Assembly (NCBI GenBank): GCA_934178555.1
Contig: CAKPQL010000016.1
Location: 1 to 36,042, forward strand
Direction: 5' to 3'
Source of the DNA: an uncultured Clostridia bacterium
GTDB lineage: Bacteria; Bacillota; Clostridia; TANB77; CAG-508
Length of the DNA stretch: 36,042 nt
Positions 27,199-36,042 of this stretch are shown here, in pieces (positions within the stretch are counted from its first letter, which is position 1; every line of letters starts with the position of its first letter). The notes beneath the pieces are model-generated. The model was given only the letters and a program-made list of their open reading frames with translations, was not told the DNA's origin and ran no database searches. A program made the translations under genes and the position numbers.

Positions 27199-27238
27199 AT
27201 TTGAAAAATAAATTTATATAAAATAAAGGAGGAAAAAC

Positions 27239-27979
27239 ATGAGAAAAAAACTAACACTAATAGCATTAATGATGATAAATTTAATTTGTATAACTGCAGG
27301 AGGTGTACAAGCAAACTTTCAAAGTTCACCTAATGTAAAAGCGAAAACAAATACTTTAACCAATTGGATGCTTCAAGTAAGACAAATGGAAGCATCAGGT
27401 CAAGTAATGGGATTAAAAGAAACTTTGCGCTCAACAACATTGGATAGTGCTCAAAACTTGGAGGGGACTTTATCAAATAAAATAGATGTACACTTACAAA
27501 AGAATACAGAGTATGGAGCGATGCTAATACTTGCAGTATCAGATTATGGAAAACAAGGCAATGGTACTACAGGGAGTGATTATATAAATAGATCGACTTA
27601 TGGTCTGGCAACGACAACAGGAAATATATCAGGGGTGTATGGAATCGGATCTTGTTCAGAATAGTTATCTGCTGGAATACCTAGTTATTTTAACACTAAA
27701 TTGAATGCTATAGGAAGTACAAATTCGGCATTTTATCAAGATAAATATGGAAATGCATATTCTGCAGAAGAAATAGGAAAAATAGGGGATGCAATGTTTG
27801 AAACCAAAGGTTGGCAGAACGGTCAAGCAAGAGAAGTTTCTAAAACATTTCCAGCTCTTACACGTGGAGGGTATGGTACAAGCACAACGGACGGCAGACC
27901 ATTTACTTATTTTGCATATTATGTTGAAAGTGGCAATTATAGTGCTCGAGCATGCATTGTAAATGGAAATGGTTTTTAA
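27239..27979 (+). pseudogene. Secreted protein of unknown function interrupted by an in-frame TAG
   Basis: AAGGAGG precedes the ATG. Residues 1-27 form a clear signal peptide (MRKK, a hydrophobic core, then a likely cut after VQA). The reading frame stops at TAG 27662 after 141 residues, then continues in the same frame with LSAGIPSYFNTKLNAIG to 27979, for about 245 residues in all. One base change would restore it. TAG is an ordinary stop elsewhere here (murB, holA), so recoding is unlikely. The product may be a 141-residue exported fragment. The C-terminal part (FTYFAYYVESGNYSARACIV) looks folded, but I do not recognise the family. It lies right behind the leader module terminator. Confidence 0.7.
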
Positions 27980-28003
27980 AGTGATTAAGAAAGAAAAAAA
28001 CTA

Positions 28004-29398
28004 ATGAAACAAGCAAAAAGAAAATTAACTAACAAAATAAAACTAATAATAGTAGTATCAATTATACTACTATTATTAGTCATACTTTTTGCAAATAGAA
28101 ACAAGATACTAAAGTTAAATCAAATGGCTGGAGTTGGCTATAATGTAACAATAAACCAAATTACAATAGATATAAGTAATGTTATAACTTCTACACCTAA
28201 TGTACCGGTATTAGGTGCAGGAATGATACCGATTAAATGGAACGAAAATGCAGGTGTTTGGAAAATAACAACCCCAAATGACTCAAATTGGTATGATTAT
28301 TCTAGTGGAAAATATGCCAATATAATGCTAAGCGACGGAAAATATGCTTCAGAGTTAACCAGAGGAAAAGAAACAGCTATTGTAGGAGCACAAGTTCAAG
28401 AAACAGATTTAGGTTCGATATTTACATGGGTACCAAGGTTAATGTATAAAGAAAGTAATATAGAATTTCTAAAAAATACGTGTATGGTAGAATATGATTG
28501 GATAACTCCAAGCTGTTTTACTTATGCTAAACAAGGATTAAATGAATTAGATTTAGCTTTTACTGGAATGTGGGTTTCAAAACAAACAGATACATTGTCA
28601 ACAATGTCTACTAAAACAAATCAAATGAATATAGAAGATAATGTATATGGGTTAATAAAAAACGAAAAAATATCTGTAATAACAAACGAGGGAAAAACAG
28701 TAATAGAAAAACTTAACTTAAAATGTGGAGATATAAAAAATGAAACAAGATTAACAAATTTACAGAGTGGAGAATATAAACAAGTGATAAAAATACTAAA
28801 TACGAATATGTATGCAAAAATGACAACACAGCATGATATATCTGCAGGAACAATAATTTTTAAAACAATATATAAAGAAAATGATATAAGATGTGTTGTA
28901 GATGAAGATGGAAATATTTTAAATGCAACTACTAGTGGAAATGCAACTTATGATATAGATATAGATAAAGAACAATACATATTTTATGTTATAGATAATG
29001 AAGGAAATATAAAAAAGCATGCATTAATGTATGTACCAGTTGGAAAACCAGATTTAACAGGATTTGATAAGAATAGTACATTCTATGTAACATATGATGC
29101 GAATGGAAACGAAACAAGTGTTATACCAATAGGAGAAGAGGTTCCAACAAATTGGTATGATTATGATAATCAAATATGGGCAAATATTGTTGTAAGAAAC
29201 AACGAAAAAGAAGCATATTTTGTGTGGATTCCGAGATATGAGTATATGCTAGATAGTACAAATGAAAGGTCAAGGGTTATTTTAATACCAAAATCAAAAA
29301 CAACAGCAGATAGCGGATATCAAATATCGGAGGCATTTATATGGAATGGTACACAAATTTCAGGTTACTGGATGAGCAAATATCAATTGGGAACATAA
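28004..29398 (+). CDS. Membrane-anchored surface protein with two W-DY...W-PR modules
   Basis: In this 464-residue protein a basic N-terminus and one membrane helix (about 11-31) anchor a long outside part. Two related modules are seen: one at about 94-193 (SNWYDYSSGKYANI, TWVPR 141-145, GMWVSK) and one at about 382-464 (NWYDYDNQIWANI, VWIPR, GYWMSK). Such W-x-DY / WIPR modules occur in clostridial surface and pilin-like proteins; binding or assembly roles are guesses. The ribosome binding site is weak (AAGAAAG). It follows the interrupted secreted-protein gene by 24 bases, with a strong terminator after it, so leader, secreted protein and anchor look like one unit. Confidence 0.68.
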   Translation: MKQAKRKLTNKIKLIIVVSIILLLLVILFANRNKILKLNQMAGVGYNVTINQITIDISNVITSTPNVPVLGAGMIPIKWNENAGVWKITTPNDSNWYDYSSGKYANIMLSDGKYASELTRGKETAIVGAQVQETDLGSIFTWVPRLMYKESNIEFLKNTCMVEYDWITPSCFTYAKQGLNELDLAFTGMWVSKQTDTLSTMSTKTNQMNIEDNVYGLIKNEKISVITNEGKTVIEKLNLKCGDIKNETRLTNLQSGEYKQVIKILNTNMYAKMTTQHDISAGTIIFKTIYKENDIRCVVDEDGNILNATTSGNATYDIDIDKEQYIFYVIDNEGNIKKHALMYVPVGKPDLTGFDKNSTFYVTYDANGNETSVIPIGEEVPTNWYDYDNQIWANIVVRNNEKEAYFVWIPRYEYMLDSTNERSRVILIPKSKTTADSGYQISEAFIWNGTQISGYWMSKYQLGT

Positions 29399-29400
29399 AA

Positions 29401-29427
29401 ATTAGGGTATATTGCCCTAATTTTTTT
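29401..29427 (+). terminator. Strong terminator after the surface protein gene
   Basis: ATTAGGG (29401-29407) pairs with CCCTAAT (29415-29421), followed by TTTTTT. Confidence 0.9.
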
Positions 29428-29471
29428 GGTATCTATGAAAATTTAACTTTTTAATTGGTATATTGCATATT

Positions 29472-29495
29472 GTAGGAAACGGCGTTTTCTATAAC
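29472..29495. repeat. Small intergenic hairpin (TAGGAAAC GGC GTTTTCTA)
   Basis: TAGGAAAC (29473-29480) pairs with GTTTTCTA (29484-29491) around GGC. Its GTAGG...CGGCGT core is reminiscent of the TAGGGGTCGGCGT palindromes, but the arms differ. Confidence 0.5.
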
Positions 29496-29589
29496 TTACT
29501 ACTTTTTTGTAAAATATGTTAAAAAGACTTTAAAAAAAATATAAAATAATGTAAAATATATAATAAATTGTATATTTTAGGAGAAGTGT

Positions 29590-31278
29590 ATGAAAAAAAA
29601 GTGGGAATTTTATGAAGCAGATGAAAATAAAATTAATGAATTGAGCGAAAAATATAATATATCAAAAATATTAGCAAGAGTTCTTGTAAATAGAAATATA
29701 ATTGATAATGATGAAATAAGTATTTTTCTAAATCCTACTAGAAATGATTTCCATGACCCATATTTAATGCCGGATATGAAAAAAGCAGTAGATAGAATTG
29801 AAAAAGCAATTAATAATAAAGAAAAAATAATAATATATGGAGATTATGATGTTGACGGAATAACAAGCATAACTGTATTAAAGAGATTTTTAGAAAAAAG
29901 AGGAATTGAAGTTGACTATTATGTCCCAAACAGATTACAAGAGGGATATGGGTTAAACAAAGATGCTATACAAAAAATAGCCGAAGATGGACATAAATTA
30001 ATGATAACTGTAGATTGTGGAATATCTGGAATAGAAGAAGTAGAATATAGTAATAGTCTAGGAATAGAAACAATAATAACAGATCATCATGAGCCATTAG
30101 ATAAATTACCTAATGCTATTGCTGTTGTAGATGCAAAGAGAAAAGACAATGAATATCCATTTAGAGGATTGGCCGGAGTTGGAGTTGTATTTAAGCTAAT
30201 TCAGGCTATTGGAATGAGATTGAACTTAGATGAAAAAGAATACCTAAAATATTTAGATGTTGTATGTGTTGGGACAATATCTGATATAGTACCTTTGGTA
30301 GATGAAAACAGAGTTATTGCAAAGTTAGGACTAAAACTTATTCAAGTTACAAGAAATATTGGATTAAAATCATTATTAAAAATAACTGGGTACAAAAATA
30401 TAAATTCTATGGCGGTATCTTTTGGAATTGCACCAAGAATAAATGCTTGTGGAAGAATGGGGTTCCAAGGAGAAGCGTTAAAGCTGTTTTTAACAGATAA
30501 TATTGTACAAGCAGAGGAAATAACAGAAAAGTTAAATAAATACAATTTAGAAAGACAAGAAAAAGAAAGAAAAATATTTGAAGAGGCAATAGAAAAACTG
30601 CAAAATATAGATATGAATACAATTAATACAATTGTATTAGCTGGAAATGGGTGGCATCATGGCGTTATAGGAATAGTTGCATCAAAATTAACAGAAAAGT
30701 TTTTTAAACCAACAATATTATTGTCTTATGAAGATGATATTGTTAAAGGGTCTGGTAGAAGTATTCCAGGATTTGATTTACATTCAGCCTTATGTGGTAC
30801 AAGCCAGTATTTAGAAAAATACGGCGGACACGAAATGGCGGTTGGTTTATCTTTAAAAAAGGAAAATTTAGAAAAATTTAAAGAAGCATTTGAAAAAATA
30901 GCAGAAGAAAAACATATAAGAGAAATATTACCTATAATATATATAGATGGACAAATAACTTCAGAAGATATGAATAGAGAAACCGTTGAAGAATTAAATA
31001 AATTGGAACCTTTTGGAGAAGCAAACAAAACACCTATATTTTTATATAAAAGTTTAAAGATTGATTCTATAAGAGCTTTATCAGAAGGAAAGCATTTAAA
31101 AATTACCTTAAAAGACAATAATGTATTAATAAATGCTATAGGATTTAATATGGGAAATTTGGTAGATGAATATTTGATAGGAGATAAAGTTGATGTAATA
31201 GGAAACTTAGAAACAAACACATATAATGGAATAGAAACAATACAGATTAATTTAAAAGATATAAGAAAGTCAATATAA
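29590..31278 (+). CDS. recJ: Single-stranded-DNA-specific exonuclease RecJ
   Basis: This 562-residue 5'-3' exonuclease works in recombination and mismatch/base-excision repair. The DHH-family motifs are all present: GDYDVDGITS (84-93), VDCG, TDHH (164-167), NACGRMG and the DHHA1 motif GGHEMAVGLSL. A C-terminal OB domain follows. AGGAG lies six bases before the ATG. It opens the typical clostridial recJ-rel-hisS block, though apt is missing between recJ and rel. Confidence 0.95.
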   Translation: MKKKWEFYEADENKINELSEKYNISKILARVLVNRNIIDNDEISIFLNPTRNDFHDPYLMPDMKKAVDRIEKAINNKEKIIIYGDYDVDGITSITVLKRFLEKRGIEVDYYVPNRLQEGYGLNKDAIQKIAEDGHKLMITVDCGISGIEEVEYSNSLGIETIITDHHEPLDKLPNAIAVVDAKRKDNEYPFRGLAGVGVVFKLIQAIGMRLNLDEKEYLKYLDVVCVGTISDIVPLVDENRVIAKLGLKLIQVTRNIGLKSLLKITGYKNINSMAVSFGIAPRINACGRMGFQGEALKLFLTDNIVQAEEITEKLNKYNLERQEKERKIFEEAIEKLQNIDMNTINTIVLAGNGWHHGVIGIVASKLTEKFFKPTILLSYEDDIVKGSGRSIPGFDLHSALCGTSQYLEKYGGHEMAVGLSLKKENLEKFKEAFEKIAEEKHIREILPIIYIDGQITSEDMNRETVEELNKLEPFGEANKTPIFLYKSLKIDSIRALSEGKHLKITLKDNNVLINAIGFNMGNLVDEYLIGDKVDVIGNLETNTYNGIETIQINLKDIRKSI

Positions 31279-31390
31279 TTAATTTTAACCATTTTAATTG
31301 CTAATAAAGTTTAAAGGTAGCTCGTAAAGCAAAGACTAGTGATTTAATTTCAAAAAAATATGAAAATATTAATAAACAAGGGGATAGAAG

Positions 31391-33583
31391 ATGTCAGAAA
31401 ACAAAAAAATAACTATAGATGATGTAGTTAATTTAATGAAAAAGAATAATAGAAAATCAGATTCCAAATTGATTATGAAAGCATACAATTATGCTAAAGA
31501 GTTTCATGGAGACCAACTAAGAAAATCTGGAGAACCATATATTATTCATCCTATTAATGTGGCTTACATATTAGCAACAATAGGTTTGGATGATACTACT
31601 ATTTGTGCTGCACTACTTCATGATGTTGTAGAAGATACAAAAGTAACAAAAGAAGATATGGAAAAAGAGTTTGGTAAAGAAATAACATCAATGGTTGATG
31701 GAGTTACAAAACTTAGTGCAATTCAATATACTTCTGCAAAGGAGCGACAAGTAGAAGATTATAGAAAAATGTTTTTAGCTATGGGAAAGGATATAAGAGT
31801 AATACTTATAAAACTTGCAGATAGACTTCATAATATGAGAACATTGAAATATTTAACAAGAGATAGGCAAATCGCGATATCAGAAGAAACAATAAATTTA
31901 TATGCTCCACTTGCCAATAGACTAGGTATGTATTCTCTAAAATGGGAGCTAGAAGATTTGTCTTTTAAATATTTACAACCAGAAGAATATAGAGAAATTG
32001 TTGAAGGGTTAGACAAAAAACGTGAAGAACGATTAATGTTCATAGAAAAAATAATGGATGAAATAAGAAAAGAGTTAAAACTTCAACATATAGATGCAGA
32101 AATTACAGGTAGAGCAAAACATTTATATAGTATATATAGAAAGATGAAAAGGGATAATAAGAGCTTGGACCAAATATACGATTTGTTTGCTTTACGAATA
32201 CTTGTAAAAACAGTAAAGGACTGTTATGCGGCTTTAGGAGTAGTACATGATTTGTACAATCCAATGCCTGGAAGATTTAAAGATTATATATCTGTACCAA
32301 AAGCAAATATGTATCAATCATTGCACACAACATTAATTGGACCAAAAGGAACTCCGTTTGAAGTACAAATACGTACATGGGATATGCATAGAGTTGCTGA
32401 ATTCGGTATTGCTGCACATTGGGCGTATAAAGAAGCCAATAAAAATAAAAAAACAACAGTAGTTGTGCAAGATGATAAATTGTCATGGATTAGGGAAACT
32501 TTAGAATGGCAAAAAGATATGCAGGATCCAGACGAATTTTTGAATACACTAAAAACTGAATTGTTTGAAGATGAAGTTTATGTATTTACTCCAAAGGGAG
32601 ATATAAAAGTGTTACCTAAAGGAGCTACACCTATTGATTTTGCATATAATATACATGCTGAAGTTGGTCATAAAATGGTAGGATGCAAAATCAATAGTAA
32701 AATGATGCCGATTGTTACTAAATTAAATAATGGAGATATAGTGGAAGTAGTGACTTCGGATACTTCTAAGGGACCTAGTAGAGATTGGCTAAAATTTGTA
32801 AAAAGTACTACAGCAAGAAATAGAATATTACAATGGTTTAAGAAAACTCAAAGAGAAGAAAATATAGTAAAAGGAAAAGAACTAATAGATAAAGAGATAA
32901 AAAGAATAGGAATGAGTCATTCAGATTTATTTAAACCAGAATGGGTACAAGTTGCTCTTGATAGATATAAATATAATTCATTAGATGATATGTTTGCAAG
33001 TGTAGGGTTTGGAGCAATATCTCCAGTAAAAATTATAGCAAGAATATTAGAAGAATATAGAAAAGAACACAAAGAAGAACAGATAGAAGAAAAAATCGAA
33101 GAATTATCAAAAACAAAGACTAATCAAAATAAAAATTCTAAAACTGGTATTGTTGTAAAAGGAATAGATAATTGTTTAGTAAAATTATCAAAATGTTGTA
33201 ATCCTCTTCCAGGAGATAGCATAATAGGATATATAACTAAAGGAAGAGGTGTTTCAGTTCATAGAAGTGACTGCATAAATGTAAAAGATTTGTTATCAGA
33301 AGAAGGCAGAATAATAGATGTAGCTTGGTATAATGAAGTAAAAGCTTCTTATAATGTTGCAATAGAAGTATTATCTAATGATAGAAATGGATTGTTAGCA
33401 GATATAATAAAAGAATTATCTAATGCAAAAGTTGATTTAATAGAAGTTAATAGTAAGGTTAATAAGAACAAAACTGTTACAACAGAGTTAACAGTTGAAT
33501 TAGAAAATCTAGATGAATTGAACAAAGCATTAAAAGCACTAAGAAAAATTGATAGTGTATATGAAGTAAGAAGAAGAAAGTAA
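31391..33583 (+). CDS. rel: Bifunctional (p)ppGpp synthetase/hydrolase Rel
   Basis: This 730-residue master enzyme of the stringent response has an N-terminal HD hydrolase domain with LLHDVVEDT (His 77, Asp 78), a synthetase domain with YDLFALRILV, ANMYQSLHTT and FEVQIRTWDMH, a TGS domain (VYVFTPKGDIKVLPKGATPI), a conserved Cys patch (KLSKCCNPLPGD) and a C-terminal ACT domain. All parts look intact, so both activities are expected. GGGGAT precedes the ATG. It gives an internal reference for judging the divergent RelA/SpoT-fold protein at 16916-17680. Confidence 0.95.
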   Translation: MSENKKITIDDVVNLMKKNNRKSDSKLIMKAYNYAKEFHGDQLRKSGEPYIIHPINVAYILATIGLDDTTICAALLHDVVEDTKVTKEDMEKEFGKEITSMVDGVTKLSAIQYTSAKERQVEDYRKMFLAMGKDIRVILIKLADRLHNMRTLKYLTRDRQIAISEETINLYAPLANRLGMYSLKWELEDLSFKYLQPEEYREIVEGLDKKREERLMFIEKIMDEIRKELKLQHIDAEITGRAKHLYSIYRKMKRDNKSLDQIYDLFALRILVKTVKDCYAALGVVHDLYNPMPGRFKDYISVPKANMYQSLHTTLIGPKGTPFEVQIRTWDMHRVAEFGIAAHWAYKEANKNKKTTVVVQDDKLSWIRETLEWQKDMQDPDEFLNTLKTELFEDEVYVFTPKGDIKVLPKGATPIDFAYNIHAEVGHKMVGCKINSKMMPIVTKLNNGDIVEVVTSDTSKGPSRDWLKFVKSTTARNRILQWFKKTQREENIVKGKELIDKEIKRIGMSHSDLFKPEWVQVALDRYKYNSLDDMFASVGFGAISPVKIIARILEEYRKEHKEEQIEEKIEELSKTKTNQNKNSKTGIVVKGIDNCLVKLSKCCNPLPGDSIIGYITKGRGVSVHRSDCINVKDLLSEEGRIIDVAWYNEVKASYNVAIEVLSNDRNGLLADIIKELSNAKVDLIEVNSKVNKNKTVTTELTVELENLDELNKALKALRKIDSVYEVRRRK

Positions 33584-33589
33584 AATATA

Positions 33590-33616
33590 TAGGGGAGCGG
33601 AATCCTCGACGATCCG
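33590..33616. repeat. Diverged TAGGGG...CTCGACGATCCG palindrome
   Basis: It shares TAGGGG at the left and CCTCGACGA.CCG at the right with the elements at 11223 and 11607. CGGAATC can pair with GATCCG with one bulge. It lies six bases after the rel stop. Confidence 0.6.
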
Positions 33617-33637
33617 AAAAAATTGGGAGGAATAGAA

Positions 33638-34285
33638 ATGATACTAAAGAGAATAAAAATAAGTAATGTTTTGAGTGATGAAACAAATTGCTATATAATA
33701 GTAGATGAAGATACTAAAGAAACTATGGTTATTGATCCTGCTGGTGAATGTGACAAAATAGAAGAAATGTTAAAAACATTAGAAGCTAAATTAAAATATA
33801 TAGTGCTGACACATTGTCATGGAGACCATACAGGAGCAGTAGAACAATTAAAAAATGATATGGGAGGAAAAGTATTAATTCATAGAATAGAAGAAGAGGG
33901 GATAAACAATCCCAATATAAATATGACAGAGTACATGGGAATGCAGAACACAAATATAAAAGTTGATTCAAGATTAAATGATGGGGATTTGATACATATT
34001 GGAAAAATAGAATTTAAAGTGATACACACTCCAGGGCATACTAAAGGGGGAATATGCTTATATTCTGAAGAATTTAAAATGTTGTTTTCTGGAGATACTG
34101 TTTTTAGAAGAACTTGGGGAAGAACAGATTTGCCTACTGGTTCGTTTGTGGACATAATACGTTCGATAACAAATAAACTAATGATATTGCCGGAAGATAC
34201 TATAATATATCCTGGACATGGTAAAAGTACAATGGTAAAAGAAGAAGAATCCATTTACTTGGATTTAAAAGAAGGAAAAGACTAA
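33638..34285 (+). CDS. MBL-fold metallohydrolase (glyoxalase II-like)
   Basis: This 215-residue protein has the metal motif THCHGDH (58-64), the HTPGHTKGG segment, LFSGDTVFRRTWGRTDLPTG and the final YPGHG, all standard for glyoxalase-II-like hydrolases. The substrate is unknown. Its place between rel and hisS is conserved in many clostridia. GGGAGG eight bases upstream favours ATG 33638 over an earlier in-frame start at 33623 that contains the binding site. Confidence 0.9.
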   Translation: MILKRIKISNVLSDETNCYIIVDEDTKETMVIDPAGECDKIEEMLKTLEAKLKYIVLTHCHGDHTGAVEQLKNDMGGKVLIHRIEEEGINNPNINMTEYMGMQNTNIKVDSRLNDGDLIHIGKIEFKVIHTPGHTKGGICLYSEEFKMLFSGDTVFRRTWGRTDLPTGSFVDIIRSITNKLMILPEDTIIYPGHGKSTMVKEEESIYLDLKEGKD

Positions 34286-34309
34286 AATTGAAAATGTAGG
34301 AGGATTTTT

Positions 34310-35563
34310 ATGATACAAAAACCAAAAGGAACAAGGGACATATTGCCAGAAGAAAGCTATAAATGGCAGTATATAGAATCAAAAATACAAAAATTGTTTA
34401 AAAACTATGGATATAAAGAAATAAGGGTGCCTGTATTTGAAAATACAGAATTATTCCAAAGAGGAGTTGGAGATACTACTGATGTAGTACAAAAAGAAAT
34501 GTATACTTTCGAAGATAAAGGCGGAAGAAGTATAACATTAAGACCAGAAGGAACAGCTGGTGTTGTAAGGGCGTACATAGAAAATGGGATGGCATCAATG
34601 CCATCACCTGTAAAGGTATATTATAATATGGCTATGTATAGATATGAAAATGTACAAAAAGGAAGACTTAGAGAGTTTCATCAAATTGGGGCAGAAGTAT
34701 TTGGTACTTCATCATATATGGCAGATGTAGAAAGCATAACAATGGCAAATGAAATATTTAAAATTTTAAATATTCCAAACATTGAACTAACAATAAATAG
34801 TATAGGGTGTCCAACATGTAGGGCAGTATATCAACAAGAACTAAAAAAGTTTTTTGCAGATAAAATTAATCAATATTGTTATACATGCCAAACAAGATTT
34901 GAAAAGAATCCTATGAGGATATTAGATTGCAAAGAAGAAAAATGTAAGGCATTGAATCAAGGAGCACCTGTAATATTAGATTACCTATGTGATGAATGTA
35001 GAGAACATTTTGAAAATGTAAAAAAACTATTAACGGAAATAGGTATAGAATATAAAGTAGATCCTAGAATAGTTAGAGGATTGGATTATTATACTAAAAC
35101 CGTATTTGAATTTATATCAAAAACAGAAGGATATACAGTGCTTGGAGGAGGGAGATATGACGGATTAATAAAAGAAATTGGTGGAAATGATACTCCGGCA
35201 TTAGGGTTTGCTATAGGAATGGAAAGACTTTTAGAAATATATGAAAAATATAATAAAGACAATATAATAAAACCAGAAATGCCTAAGATTTATATAGCGC
35301 AGATAGGAGAAAATGCTAATATAATGGCAACAAAATTAGTGAAACAATTGAGACAAAAAGAAATAAATGCACAAAAGGATGTTACAGAAAAAAGCATAAA
35401 AGCGCAATTCAAATATGCGGATAAAATAAATGCAGAATATGTATTAACAATAGGAGAAGATGAAATAAGAAATAACAAGGCTAAATTAAAGAAGATGGAA
35501 ACAGGAGAAGAAACAGAAACAGAATTAAATGTTGAAGATATAATAAGAAATATAGGAGAATAG
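34310..35563 (+). CDS. hisS: Histidyl-tRNA synthetase
   Basis: This 417-residue class II synthetase charges tRNA-His. It begins IQKPKGTRDILPEES. Motif 2 region: MYRYENVQKGRLREFHQIG. His-specific segments: VRGLDYYTKTVFEF and GGGRYDGL, then GFAIGMERL for motif 3. The C-terminal anticodon-binding domain starts near residue 320. A four-Cys group is seen in the middle (CPTCRAVY and CYTCQTRF). GTAGGAGG lies before the ATG. I see no T-box in the 24-base gap upstream. Confidence 0.95.
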   Translation: MIQKPKGTRDILPEESYKWQYIESKIQKLFKNYGYKEIRVPVFENTELFQRGVGDTTDVVQKEMYTFEDKGGRSITLRPEGTAGVVRAYIENGMASMPSPVKVYYNMAMYRYENVQKGRLREFHQIGAEVFGTSSYMADVESITMANEIFKILNIPNIELTINSIGCPTCRAVYQQELKKFFADKINQYCYTCQTRFEKNPMRILDCKEEKCKALNQGAPVILDYLCDECREHFENVKKLLTEIGIEYKVDPRIVRGLDYYTKTVFEFISKTEGYTVLGGGRYDGLIKEIGGNDTPALGFAIGMERLLEIYEKYNKDNIIKPEMPKIYIAQIGENANIMATKLVKQLRQKEINAQKDVTEKSIKAQFKYADKINAEYVLTIGEDEIRNNKAKLKKMETGEETETELNVEDIIRNIGE

Positions 35564-35575
35564 AATATAACCAAT

Positions 35576-35603
35576 AAAGGGACATTTTGCAACATGTTCC
35601 TTT
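35576..35603 (+). terminator. Probable terminator after hisS
   Basis: AAAGGGACAT (35576-35585) pairs with ATGTTCCTTT (35594-35603), one G-U, loop TTTGCAAC; AATATTT follows. Confidence 0.6.
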
Positions 35604-35636
35604 AATATTTACTATAAATTACCAACAAAAAAACTA

Positions 35637-35666
35637 TTGACTTTTGACCGATTTTTATGCTAATAT
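35637..35666 (+). promoter_or_regulatory. Stacked promoter P1 upstream of the window end
   Basis: TTGACT (35637-35642), 18 bases, TAATAT (35661-35666) with a TGC extension. It shares AAAAAACTATTGACT with P2. Confidence 0.6.
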
Positions 35667-35727
35667 ATATAAGAACTTAGGAATTAAACAAGCAATAAAA
35701 ATAATTTTAGAAATATTAAAAAAACTA

Positions 35728-35756
35728 TTGACTTGTATAATGAATAGTGCTAAAAT
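35728..35756 (+). promoter_or_regulatory. Stacked promoter P2
   Basis: TTGACT (35728-35733), 17 bases, TAAAAT (35751-35756), also with TGC before the -10. It appears to be a duplicate of P1. Confidence 0.65.
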
Positions 35757-35903
35757 AACAATTGCTTGATGAACAGGTTACATTATATTTTATGAATTTG
35801 AATTAGTAAAATGTAAAAAAACTTAGAAACAATGCATCAAAATTACTAATTTTTATTTTTTGCTCAAAAAGTTCAAAAAAAATAAAAAAATTCGAAAAAT
35901 ATG

Positions 35904-35932
35904 TTGACAAATGTTTTGACAAGTAGTATAAT
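35904..35932 (+). promoter_or_regulatory. Stacked promoter P3, perfect consensus
   Basis: TTGACA (35904-35909), 17 bases, TATAAT (35927-35932). A second TTGACA lies at 35916. This is the strongest of the three and nearest to the window end. Confidence 0.85.
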
Positions 35933-36042
35933 GAAAAACGTTCCGTTCCTAAGAGAATAGAACATAAAAAAGTACATTGAAAAGTAAACAATAAATCCTT
36001 TAAGAGACCAAGCGGTAATACAAAGTATTGCCAAATAATTTA
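35933..36042 (+). other. Untranslated leader, probably of an rRNA operon beginning past the window
   Basis: From P3 to the end there is no ORF. The text GTACATTGAAAAGTAAACAA resembles sequences found upstream of clostridial and bacillar 16S genes, and GGTAATAC/GTATTGCC (36014-36021 and 36025-36032) form a hairpin. Three stacked promoters plus a long leader point to rrn. No 16S sequence itself is in the window. The 35604-35900 part holds P1 and P2 and otherwise AT-rich DNA with nothing I can name. Confidence 0.5.

Noticed and set aside
27660..27666. Stop-codon recoding (for example pyrrolysine) at TAG
   Set aside because: TAG ends several intact genes here, such as murB and holA, and no recoding element is visible.
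34286..34310. T-box or other riboswitch before hisS
   Set aside because: The gap to the preceding gene is 24 bases, too short for one.
35803..35991. Minus-strand ORF over the promoter array
   Set aside because: Biased Phe/Leu/Ser composition of AT-rich DNA, overlaps consensus promoters and has no binding site.

Overview
The window is a 36 kb piece of a very AT-rich chromosome from a Gram-positive, low-GC Clostridia-type bacterium. The basis is strong AGGAGG ribosome binding sites, A/T-ending codon use, TTG starts, clostridial gene orders (secG-rnr; recJ-rel-MBL hydrolase-hisS) and a YtxC-type sporulation gene. It is probably an uncultured gut lineage, but no species can be named from sequence alone. 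Most of the window is ordinary housekeeping DNA with a few accessory patches.

Layout. Bases 1-5870: tRNA-Glu(CTC), secG, rnr (RNase R), a fused ABC ATPase/permease, and murB. Bases 5875-11132: a divergent membrane-anchored YvcK/GlmR protein, a GH133-type glycogen debranching enzyme, a frameshifted ruvC, and holA. Bases 11133-12878 are accessory: a promoter / His-Thr leader peptide / terminator module containing an AC microsatellite, a small element bounded by a 22-bp inverted repeat, a GC-rich palindrome, and a BspA-like (DUF285) surface protein that has lost its 5' end. Bases 12954-16562: a Na/phosphate cotransporter and recN. Bases 16564-18120: a divergent RelA/SpoT-fold protein flanked by two small, strongly expressed genes of unknown function. 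Bases 18251-18769: thioredoxin plus a small ferredoxin:thioredoxin-reductase-like Fe-S protein. Bases 18766-20402: TraX and YtxC. Bases 20498-24607: an alpha-glucan cluster (GH57 branching enzyme, DUF4912 protein, GT4 synthase). Bases 24720-26901: YlbF, a membrane zinc peptidase and an Rpn nuclease. Bases 26921-29398 are accessory: a second copy of the His-Thr leader module, then a secreted protein gene with an in-frame TAG and a membrane-anchored surface protein. Bases 29590-35563: recJ, rel, an MBL-fold hydrolase and hisS. Bases 35637-36042: three stacked promoters and an untranslated leader, probably feeding an rRNA operon just beyond the window.

How it fits together. The debranching enzyme, GH57 enzyme and GT4 synthase form most of a glycogen make-and-trim set. 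Rel and the divergent RelA/SpoT-fold protein are two potential alarmone enzymes. RecN, RecJ, RuvC (broken) and HolA cover repair and replication.

The most unusual signal is the duplicated module at 11141-11420 and 26921-27198. Each copy has the same promoter, a tiny ORF whose peptide carries a His-Thr repeat encoded by an AC dinucleotide tract, and a strong intrinsic terminator. Each precedes a surface or secreted protein gene. The tract lengths differ, so the copies end the leader peptide in different places relative to the terminator. This suggests a length-variable attenuator. I do not recognise it as a described system.
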